Source of the DNA: Epinephelus fuscoguttatus
Lineage: Eukaryota > Chordata > Actinopteri > Perciformes > Serranidae
Length of the DNA: 64,000 nt
Reading direction: 5' to 3'
Assembly (NCBI RefSeq): GCF_011397635.1
Contig: NC_064760.1
Coordinates: forward strand, 26,944,856 to 27,008,855
The notes under the pieces are model-generated. The model made no database searches and was not told the DNA's origin. It was given only the letters and a program-made list of their open reading frames with translations. Below are positions 1 through 9,700 of this stretch, in pieces (the stretch's first letter is position 1; each line of letters begins with the position of its first letter). Position numbers and translations under genes: made by a program.

Positions 1-645
1 ATTATCGTGGTATTGTTACATTTCACAGCAAATTAAAACAAGGCAGATTTTGTTTTCTGTTTACATTAACGATATTTCTGATCTTACAATATTCTAGCAC
101 AAAGGAGACCCAAACTTACAATACTTGTTCTCCCTTTCATGAATTAGCCTGCAGTCTGAAGCAGGTGCCTTTGAATGCAGTGTGTCTGGCTTGCGCTGGG
201 TTTGTAAGGAAAAGGTCAGCTTCAAGTACCAGTTTTGCTCTTGGGAGGGGCACGCAGACAGACTGAAAACCATGTGGTACATCCATGCAGGTCCCCTACT
301 GGACATTACAGTCATTTCTGGAAAGTTAGATGAAGCACATTTGCCACACTGGATCTGCACAGGTAAGCAACATCATATGATAAAAACAAGATGTAACAAC
401 CTCAGTAATGTTTGATGTATGTCTTTAAAAACCTTTATACATGTGTGTTTTGTGCAGAAAACAACCCTACAGTTTTAGACAAGTTTGCAGTCGTCCACAT
501 AGATACATGTGGAGACATTGTGGAACAAGTGTCTGAGGTCACATCATCCCATGTCAAGTTGTCTGGGCCAATTTTCTCTCCAAGAGGAGTCCTGATGAGA
601 GCCGGCTTCTCCGTGAGAATTAACTGTAAAGTGTTAAAGCTACAA
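1..645 (+). repeat. Direct segmental duplicate of 6941-7585
   Basis: The first 645 bases match 6941 to about 7585 with only scattered substitutions, covering intron, the ZU5 exon, the next intron and the start of the UPA exon. Similarity stops abruptly inside the exon, where gene 2 continues as normal UPA sequence and gene 1 does not. The left limit lies outside the window. Confidence 0.85.
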
Positions 646-2195
646 GATCAACATTTAGACAACTCAGAGATCGTAGACCTCCTGGTTTCAAGCTTCACTG
701 GGACTGATGCATTGCCAGCGGCTGTGTGGTTACTGAAGGAGCTTGGCTGTGACGGCGACATACTCAAACTAGGTAAAGTTTTTGCATACTCTGAACAGAA
801 AAGTCTGACCTATCACACTGCAGGACATTTATTCCTCAAGACTGCTTGCAAATAATACACTGTTTGAAAAATTAAGGGAACACTTAAATCACACATCAGA
901 TCTTGATGAATGAATTATTCAACTTGAAAATCTTTGCTGATGTATGTTGTATAATTTGTTGAGAAAAAAGTCAATGGAAACCAAAATCAACAACTCACTG
1001 AGGGCTGGATTCAAAATCACACTTCAACCAAGTTAAAGTATTCATTTCTTTTGAGCTTTTACATACTTGAGTGTCAGTAGGAGCTGCTCTCACCATATCC
1101 TTGATGAATTTGTTTTATGTTTACCATATTCCTTATTTATAAGAGCAAATGTACTGAAGTCAAGCCCTGCTGAAAATTGTTCTTAAAAGAAACCCAACAA
1201 TATATGGAAACACTTCTTATTTCAGACAACGTGAACGCAGTTATGTCGTACCCTCAACATTGTACTGCATGGTCTCCAGTTACCTTCACCATGCATTATA
1301 GTATTATTACCTCCACCAAGGAGGTTATGTTTTCGCCAGCGTTGGTCTGTTTGTCTGCAAAATAACTCAAAAAGTTATGAACATGTTTTGATGAAATTTT
1401 CAGGAAAGATGGATAATGGGACAAGGAACAGATGATAAAATTTTGTTGGTGATCGGTTGAAGATAAAATAATAAATAAAGTCTATTGTCTGACAGCCTCA
1501 GCAGCAATTCCAATTTCTAAAGACGGTGAAAATAGCGCCATCTAGTGGCCGGAAAGCACATCTTGTTCTACTTGCTAAATATTGTAATTCTGAAGTTGAA
1601 ATTAATGTTCTGTGTTGGAAAAAAGAAAGTGAAAAATACAAAAAAAAACATACTATATTCTGTGTTGGTACAAAATAAAAACGAAATAAATACACCACAG
1701 TGTCTCCATGGTGAAGGCATATATAACCTAATAATGATAGTGATGCAGATAACCTAATTGTGATGCAGGCTGCAAAATGTGATTATTATGTGATCATTTA
1801 TTATTTGTTGTTTTTGAATTTATGTCTAAAGTCTATTTTTTTAAATCTATTGTCTTTTCTTTCTCTCCTTTCAATTTTTTATTTATATGTATAGTTTATT
1901 ATTATTATTTCTACTTATTCATTTCTGTTGTATTACCATAGAGGACCACTTGAAAAAAGATAGAGCTGAGCTGGTCCATGGTGTGAGCAACGTTGAACCA
2001 ATTTTGGATGAGCTCCTCACCAAGGGAGTTATTCAGCAGGACAGTTATGATAAAATCAGTGCTCTCCCAGCCTCGGCGGAGAATATGAAGGAACTCCACG
2101 ATGATCATCTGAAAACTGCTGGAGACAAAGAAATCTTTTCCAGCATCACTGAGAGACTGGAGTCACATCATCTCACGGAGGAGACGTTACCGTAA
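148..2195 (+). CDS. FIIND-CARD sensor gene 1, 5'-partial, hybrid C-terminal part
   Basis: Exons read as 148-362, 458-772 and 1942-2195 (stop TAA), all with AG acceptors; the two internal donors are GT (gtaagc, gtaaag) and phases are compatible throughout. Exon 1 encodes the ZU5 half of a FIIND (function-to-find) domain, with FECSVSGLRWVC and LPHWICT. Exon 2 begins the UPA half with a histidine (FAVVHID) and the predicted self-cleavage dipeptide in IFSPRGVLM. In NLRP1 and CARD8 this Phe-Ser bond is autoproteolysed, leaving a UPA-CARD fragment that activates caspase-1. After INCKVL the sequence leaves the FIIND family and runs about 45 residues of unrecognised but open sequence (NSEIVDLLVSSF, VWLLKELGCDGD). 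It then splices in phase 1 into a CARD (LVHGVSNVEPILDELL) closest by eye to ASC/NLRP1-type CARDs. Upstream exons, perhaps NACHT-LRR, would lie left of the window. Pseudogene status cannot be excluded. Confidence 0.72.
773..1941 (+). other. Intron of gene 1, no recognised element
   Basis: AT-rich sequence between the hybrid FIIND exon and the CARD exon. It includes a T-rich pyrimidine stretch just before the acceptor. I see no coding exon or repeat family that I can name in it. Confidence 0.5.
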
Positions 2196-2422
2196 ACTCA
2201 CAGGCTTTTACTTTGGGCTTTCTTTATTTGCAATTGATACTTTGTGTGCATAGATTTTTTTCAGATGTGTAGCACTGCCGTCTCTGCCTTGATCAGTGAC
2301 GCTAATCTCTATACTTAAAATGAGTAAATGAATAAATAAAATGTATGTTTCCTTAAGCCAACTGGAGAAACAGACTGCAAGGGCCATCAGTAAACATAGT
2401 CAATTATCCTTTATCATTTCAG

Positions 2423-2465
2423 ACTTGATGCACAGCGTGGGATTATTGACCCAGAACCAGTCCAT
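2423..2465 (+). other. Possible small exon downstream of the left CARD
   Basis: A segment bounded by a pyrimidine-rich acceptor (atcatttcag) and a donor (gtgagtag) has an open frame starting LDAQRGIIDPEPVH. A related segment on the minus strand at 23756-23815 has the same splice context beside the mirrored CARD exon. Whether either is transcribed is unknown. The preceding CARD exon already ends in a stop, so this would belong to another transcript form or to a relic. Confidence 0.25.
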
Positions 2466-2649
2466 GTGAGTAGATCCTCAGCTGTCTAAAGCATCCTTTT
2501 TGCCCTCTGCAGCAGGTTGTTTGTGCTTTACATCTACTTTTATTTTAATTTTGACATGCATGGATTGATGATTACAATCAAGAGTCAACAGTTCAAATAT
2601 CAATATATAAATACAATATTATGACTCTGTTTCTGCATTGCCTGTTTTT

Positions 2650-2930
2650 CACCTCAAATGTTTTCAGGAACATATTTGAATGTACTGTTTAGCTGTAAAA
2701 TGAGAGAGCTGGTCCGCCTAGTGGGCGGTGCTTGTGACTGCAGTTGACTATTTCCACCATAGTGGTCAGGTCATAAACTTTTTTATTTTACAGCTAAACA
2801 GTACACTAAAATATGTTTATGAAAATAGGGAGTAACAGAATCTTGATTCAGATTTGATCAGCGCTGTCAAGTTTGACAGTTTGACTGCAGTTCATGAAGT
2901 GATTGACAAAATTGACAGCTACGTTAGAGA
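2650..2930. repeat. Palindromic MITE-like repeat
   Basis: Two inverted arms of roughly 45 bp (about 2663-2704 and 2786-2827) share ACTGTTTAGCTGTAAAAT and flank about 80 bp. A single-armed relative sits at 26815-27000, also followed by sequence like 'agaatcttgatt...gatcagc'. This looks like a non-autonomous element present in both whole and half forms. The family is not recognised. Confidence 0.55.
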
Positions 2931-2936
2931 CTCCAG

Positions 2937-3092
2937 GTGCCCAGTAGCTCAGTAGGTAGAGCAGGTGTCCCATGTACAAAGACAATGTCCCTGCTGCAAC
3001 CCTTTGCTGCATGTCATCCTCCCTCTCCCCTCTTCACAATTATCCTGGCCTTTAAAAATATCTTTAAAAAAAATCTTTAAAAAAAAAAAAAA
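2937..3092 (+). mobile_element. tRNA-derived SINE, short A-tailed
   Basis: A tRNA-like head with A-box-like 'tagctcagtaggtagagc' is followed by a degenerate B box. Next comes the body 'tttgctgcatgtcatcc', familiar from teleost AFC-type SINEs, and an A-rich tail ending about 3092. The tRNA part is far too degenerate to be a functional tRNA gene. Confidence 0.6.
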
Positions 3093-3164
3093 GAGACACT
3101 CCTTGGGTCTGATTTGTAGTTTTTGGTGCACTGTAGATTGTAGCAAATGCCACCAGAGGCAATA

Positions 3165-6062
3165 GGAGGCGCCCTGTGGGCCCACCACCGGCAGGGATAG
3201 AAATCGGGGTCGGGTGCATTGTGTGTCGGGCGGCAGGCAGGGGCGGGGCCCATGGCGTGCCGATCCCTGGCGTTGTAGACTGGTTTTTGGTACGTAAAAT
3301 GTCACCTCTCTGGTGGGGAAGGAGCCAGAGCTGGTGCGGGAGGTGGAGCGGTACCGACTAGATATAGCTGGGCTCACCTTCATGCACAGCACTGGTTCTG
3401 GAACTAAACTTCTGGAGAGGGGCTGGACTTGTGCTTTTTCCGGAATTGCTCAGGGTGAGAGGCACCGGGCGGATGTGGGGACACTCACAAGCCCCCGGCT
3501 GAGTGCTGCTGTGTTGGGGTTCTCCCCGGAGAACGAGAGGGTCGCCTCGATGTGACTGCAGGTCACAAAGAGAAGGTCTCTGACTGTGGTTTGTGCTTAT
3601 GCACTGAACGGCAGAGTGGAGTACCCAGCCTTCTTGGAGTTTCTTGGCGGCGTTCTGCAAGGGGTGCTGGCTGGGGACTCCATAGTTCTCCTGGGGGACT
3701 TCAACGCTCACATGGGCAATGATGGAGAAACCTGGAGGGGGGTGACTGGGAGGAATGGCCTGCCTGATCTGAATCTGAGTGGTGCTTTGTTATTGGACTT
3801 CTGTGCGAGCCATGGACTGGCCATAAGGAACACAATGTCTGAACACGGAGGTTCATAAGTGTACCTGGTACCAGAACACCCTAAGCCTAAGATCATTGAT
3901 CGACTTTGTGGTCATATCAGCAGATCTGCGGCCGTGTGTCTTGGACACTCAGGTGAGGAGAGCAGCAGAGCTGTCAACTGATCACCACCTGGTGGTGAGT
4001 TGGATCAGATGGCGGGGGAGAGCTGGTAAACCCAAACGTGTAGTGAGGGTGAACTGGGAACATCTGGCTGAGGCTCCTGTCCGTGAGGTCTTCAACTCCC
4101 ACCTCCGGAAGAATTTCTCGTGCATGCCGGGGGAGGTTGGGGACATGGAATCCGAGTGGTCCGTGTTAAAGCCTCCATTGTGGAGGCGGCAGCAAGGAGC
4201 TGCGGTCAGAGGCTTGTTGGTGCCTGTCGTGGCGGCAACCTTAGAACCCGCTGGTGGACATCAGTGGTGAGGGAGGCCATTCTGCTGAAGAAGGAGGCCT
4301 TTCGGGTCTGGCTGGCCCAGGGGTCTCCTGAAGCAGCAGACAGGTACCGGATGGCCAGAGGGGCTGCAGCTGTGGCGGTCACTGAAGCAAAAACCCAGGT
4401 GTGGGAGGAGTTCGGGGAGGCTATGGAGAAGGACTTTCAGTTGGCCTCAAGGAAGTTCTGGCACACTGTTAGACGCCTCAGGAAGGGAAGGCAGAGAGGG
4501 AGGACCGCTGACCCAAACTGGGGACATCGTCGGGCGGTGGAAGGAGCACTTTGAGAACCTCCTGAACCCGGCCATCACGTCGACTGAGAACGAGGCAGAG
4601 CCTGAAGACTCGGGGGAAATCTCGCCCATATCCCTGGCGGAGGTCGCTGAGGTAATTAAAAAGCTCCCCAGTGGCAAGGCGCCTGGTGTGGATGAAATTC
4701 GCCCTGAGATGCTGAAGGCTCTGGGCACTGTTGGGCTGTGTTGGCTGACACGCCTGTTCAGTGTCACGTGGAGGTCGGGTAGAGAGTGGCAGACTGGGGT
4801 GGTGGTCCCCATCTTCAAAAAAGGGGATCAGAGGGTGTGTTCCAACTATCGGGGTATCACACTGCTCAGCCTCCCGGGTAAAGTCTATTCCAGGGTGCTG
4901 GAAAGGAGGCTCTGACTGATTATCGAACCTCAGATTCAGGAGGAGCAATGCGGATTCCGTCCTGGCCGTGGAACAGTGGACCAGTTCTTTACCCTTGCAA
5001 GGCTGCTGGAGGGGGCGTGTTAGTTTGCCCATCCAGTCTACATGTGCTTTGTGTCCCTCGAGGGGTCTTGGGGCAAGTACTGCGGGAGTATGGGGTTCCA
5101 GGCTCGCTGCTACGAGCCATTCAGTCCCTGTATGACCAAAGTGAGAGCTGTGTCCGCATTCTCAGTGTGAAGTCGACCATGTTCTCGGTGGGTGTTGGCC
5201 TCCGCCAAGGTTGTCCCTTGTCACCAATCCTGTTTGGGAACTTCATGGACAGGATCTCGAGGCGCAGCCGGGGGGAGGAAGGGGTCCAGTTTGGGGACCT
5301 CAGAATTGCATCCCTGCTTTTCGCAGATGATGTGGTTCTGTTGGCTCCATCACACCGTGACCTCCAGCATGCACTGGAGCGTTTTGCAGCCGAGTGTGAA
5401 GCAGTTGGGATGAGAGTCAGCACCTCCAAGTCTGAGGCCATGGTCCTCTGTCAGAAACCGTTGTTTTGCCCTCTCTGGGTTGGGGGAGAGTTACTGCCTC
5501 AAGTGAGGGAGTTAAAGTATCTTGGGGTCTTGTTCACAAATGAGGGTAGAATGGAGCGTGAAATGGATCAGGGGGTCGGTACAGCTTCTGCAGTGATGCA
5601 GGCGCTGCGCCAGTCTGTCGTGGCAAAGAGGGAGCTGAGCCAGAAAGCAAAACTTTCAATTTACTGGTCCATCTATGTCCCAACCCTCACCTATGGTCAT
5701 GAACTCTGGGTAGTGACTGAAAGAATGAGGTCGCGGATACAAGTGGTGGAAATGAGTTTCCTCCCTGGGGTTGCTGGGCTCAGCCTTACAGATAGGGTGA
5801 GGAGCTCGGACATGCGGAGGGAGCTCGGAGTAGAGCCACTGCTCCTTTGTGTTGAAAGGGGTCAGTTGAGGTGGCTCGGGCATCTGATCAGGATGCCTCC
5901 TGGGCACCTCTGGCCTGGGAACGCCTTGGGGTCCCCCAGGAGGAGCTGGAAAGTGTTGCTGGGGAGAGGGATGTCTGGGATGCTTTGCTTGGCCTGCTGG
6001 CCCCGTGACCAGGCCCCGGATAAGTGGATGAAAATGGATGGATGGATGGCAGTAGGAGGAGG
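3165..6062 (+). mobile_element. Rex3-like RTE-clade LINE, inactive
   Basis: A near full-length non-LTR retrotransposon broken into several frames. An APE-type endonuclease runs about 3290-4270 ([29 protein letters not shown]). The reverse transcriptase runs about 4620-5450 (VCSNYRGITLLS, CGFRPGRGT, QGCPLSPILF, LLFADDVVLL), followed by the usual C-terminal region (TLTYGHELWV, QLRWLGHLIRMPPG). It ends in (GATG)n, the hallmark of Rex3-type elements. Premature stops occur (for example at 3553 and near 3857). The catalytic motif A of the RT is deleted near 5050, so MCFV runs straight into PRGVLG. No coding capacity for transposition remains. It separates the gene 1 CARD region from gene 2. Confidence 0.85.
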
Positions 6063-6710
6063 AGGGACATAATCTTTTCACAGACTATCTGTCTCATATA
6101 ATACTTTGTGTATGTTGTGAGAGTTTCAGCAAATGTGACAACAATCTTTTCATAAAAGTTACCTCCTGTAGTTTTAGAATTGTATGTGACACAGAGCATA
6201 TCTGTGATTCAGGGTCTGTCTTCACACAGCTGTGCTAACAACACCAACAGTGCTGACAGAGCCACCTGTGTTAACATGAGGTTGGGAGGGTACCAGAGGG
6301 TGGGCATTACGCTTTGGCAACTACAGCGTCCCACCAGCTTGGTTCAGGATGGCATTGTCAGTGGTAAATGCTCTATGAATGTTGTGCAGTGGCATGTTAG
6401 CTAGCTAGCATAATAAACACACAGGGCCCAACATGCATTAACAACACTCACAGCAGGACCATCAACCACAACAAAGTACAGAGAAGCTCGAATAACAGCA
6501 CACTGAGTGAGCGTGACTTCATTCTCTGCTCAGGACGTCATTGCTCTTTAAAATCTTTTTTCTTTTGATTGCAGCTACATTAATGCTCCGAATGTCACAT
6601 ACAGAACCTTTCAAGACTCTTTTCATCTCACCACAACAAAAGTATCAGCTGTACTACTGTTTCGAATATACTGTGAATCTACAGTAAGTTATTACTTTAA
6701 CCTGTTTCAG
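6063..6710 (+). other. 5' flank of gene 2, no supported exon
   Basis: From about 6390 this stretch is shared in inverted orientation with the right arm (up to about 22800), so it belongs to the duplicated unit. It may hold promoter or upstream exons of gene 2. One open stretch, 6560-6685, follows an AG but ends without a GT donor, so I do not call it an exon. Confidence 0.4.
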
Positions 6711-9700
6711 ATGTCACACAATGATCCTCTTTTGAGTATGGGGGCAACTGGAAGTGATCTGTTCCCTGAGCATGACTGGATTAAACTTGAGCCTGAAGTG
6801 AACTGTGTGGATGCAGACAATGCTCCAACTTACAGGTAAAAAAATGTCTTCAAATACTTTGGCACAGCAAACACATTTTCACAGAAGGAAAACTACGATC
6901 TTTTTTGGTGTTTTAACATTAATGCCAATACATAATTACAGTTATCGTGGTATTGTTACATTTCACAGCAAATTAAAACAAGGCAGATTTTGTTTTCTGT
7001 TTACATTAACGATATTTCTGATCTTACAATATTCTAGCACAAAGGAGACCCAAACTTACAATACTTGTTCTCCCTTTCATGAATTAGCCTGCAGTCTGAA
7101 GCAGGTGCCTTTGAATGCAGTGTGTCTGGCTTGCGCTGGGTTTGTAAGGAAAAGGTCAGCTTCAAGTACCAGTTTTGCTCTTGGGAGGGACACGCAGACA
7201 GACTGAAAACCATGTGGTACATACCTGGAGGTCCCCTACTGGACATTACAGTCATTTTTGGAAAGTTAGATGAAGCACATTTGCCACACTGGATCCGCAC
7301 AGGTAAGCAACATCATATGATGAAAACAAGATGTAACAACCTCAGTAATGTTTGATGTATGTCTTTCAAAACCTTTATACACGTGTGTTTTGTGCAGAAG
7401 ACAACCCTACAGTTTTAGACAAGTTTGCAGTCCTCCACATAGATACATGTGGAGACATTGTGGAACAAGTGTCTGAGGTCACATCATCCCATGTCAAGTT
7501 GTCTCAGCCAACTTTCTCTCCAAGAGGAGTCCTGATGAGAGCCGGCTTCTCCGTGAGAATTCACTGTAAAGTGTTAATATACAAGACCACCAAAACATTC
7601 CTCACACTGCATGTCTATGTGATCCCTTGTGATCCGGCTCTAGAAGAGGTGATTACATATCTTACTGGCACCATGTTGATTCACACTTCAAAACACAGGC
7701 AGCAATGTTGGCTGCTGTAACCTTGAAGCATCTTTGTGCTGACAATGTCTTTTTCCTCCCACAGAAAATACAGAACAAGGAATTATCCAGTGGATGCAAA
7801 GTGATCCAAAAACCATACCCAGAAAAATCCTTGAAAATGCGTGGCCGTCTCATCCTCACAGCTGATATGGTCACTGCAGAAATTTACCCCAAGGTAAAGT
7901 TTGGACTGTATTTACTTATTGATTTAATTGTGGTCCAGAAATAAATAAAATGGACTAATATGAAGCTAAAGCCAGGAGATAGTTAGCTTAGCATAGCATA
8001 AAGACTGAAAACAGGAGGAAACAGCTAGCCTGGCTCTGTCCAAAGGTTACAGAATCTGCTGACCAGCACCTTCTAAAGCTAACTAACAGTCTGTATTATA
8101 TCTCGTAAAATGACAACTTGTTAAATACACTGTGTTTTATTTAAGGATGAAACTCATGGACAAACATAAGGATTAACACAGTCATGCTAGCTGCTTCCCC
8201 TTGCTTTCAGTGTTTAAGCTAAGCTAACTGTGTTCTGATTTACCAGCCAGATCAAGCACGTTTTCCAAAAAGTCAACATTTTCTTAAAGATATTGTTAAT
8301 CCCGGCTCTTAGGCTGGAACAATGATGGGAAATGAGACGAGTGAACAAATACTTATAAGAGCTCATTTATTTACAAAATAACAATAAGTAACCGAACAGT
8401 GAAAACGAGGAGGGAGGCTCTGTTGGTAGGTGGTGAGCTTCTATATCATGGCCAGGCCCTGATGTGGCTCATGAGGTTAATGACGACCCTCTTCCTTGAC
8501 CCGCATCCTGAAACAGAAAAACAGCCAGGAAAACAGGCACACTGAGCAGAGCAGAGGCGTCATCATGTCCTGTCATTGCATTGTTTTGGTAAAATACAGC
8601 CCCTGTGGCTTGCCACCTGAAGATATCAGCACATTTTTCTTCAGGCATATAACTCAGCACAAAGTCTAACTCTGTTCCTTTCCCCTTTATATATTTCTGT
8701 CACAGAAATTAAAGCTCATTTATGAATGGTGTGACCCAAACTTCTTCGAAGTGTTCATTGACGATCCTGACAGTAATTTCGAACTCGGACTCAGACACAA
8801 AACAAGTGCACAAGTGTGGACCTGTGCAATGCGAAAAGGTCAGTGGTGATGAAATGATATTCTGTGATGTGTGTATTTACAGCACCTGTATATTGTTCTT
8901 GTTTAGCTAAAATGGCTTAAATTAAGTGTCTTGTGTTGTGAATGCAGAACATAAAATTTACATATTGTTTATCTGGATTTTATTTCAGATGACTATCAAA
9001 ACACTGGTGATGTTCGGGTGATGTATGGTAAGACATAATATATGATGAGTACTCAGTAGAAATACACATGTATGAAATATAAGGAAGGCAACAAGCACTA
9101 GCAAATCAGAAAAAGAGTAGGGTGGGTCATGCCTTTGTCATTCTTGGAAAAAAAATTGGCGTCGCAAATTAGGGCTGCAACTAACGATTATTTTCTTTGG
9201 CGACGAATCTGCCAATTATTTCTTCGATTAGTCAACTAATCATTTTATCAAAAAATGTGTTAAAATGTTGAAAAATGTCAGTCTGTCTCTCCCAAACCCC
9301 CAAATTATTGTCATTTAATGTCTTGTTTCGTTTAGTTCACCGTCATGGGAGAGTGTGTAAAGCTGCCAATATTTGAGCGTAAGAAGCTGCAACAAGAGTA
9401 TTTTGGAGTACTTTTATAGTACTTTTCTATGAAAAATGACTCAAACGGATTAGTCGACTGCTAAAATAGTCGCCGATTATTTTAATAGTCGATTAGTCAT
9501 CAATTAGTCGACTAATCATTGCAGCCCTTTCCCAAATAGCATTTTTTGGGCTTTGGTAGTAATCAACAGTGAATATTTGAAACTCGACGCAGGGCTGAAG
9601 GAACATCTCCAGAGCTGCTCTCCTGGCAAATGTTCAGTGTGTCTGCCCCTTAGCACAAGCTACCACAGCAGGAGCGGCTAACATCCAATACCGAGCTGTT

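Noticed and set aside
4948-6072. 374-residue open frame as a host gene
   Set aside because: It is the RT and C-terminal part of the Rex3-like LINE (QGCPLSPILF, FADD, RLGHLIRMPPG-type end).
1-6710. NACHT or LRR domain upstream of the FIIND exons
   Set aside because: No P-loop NTPase or leucine-rich repeat coding segment was found on either strand; the space is filled by gene 1, repeats and a LINE.
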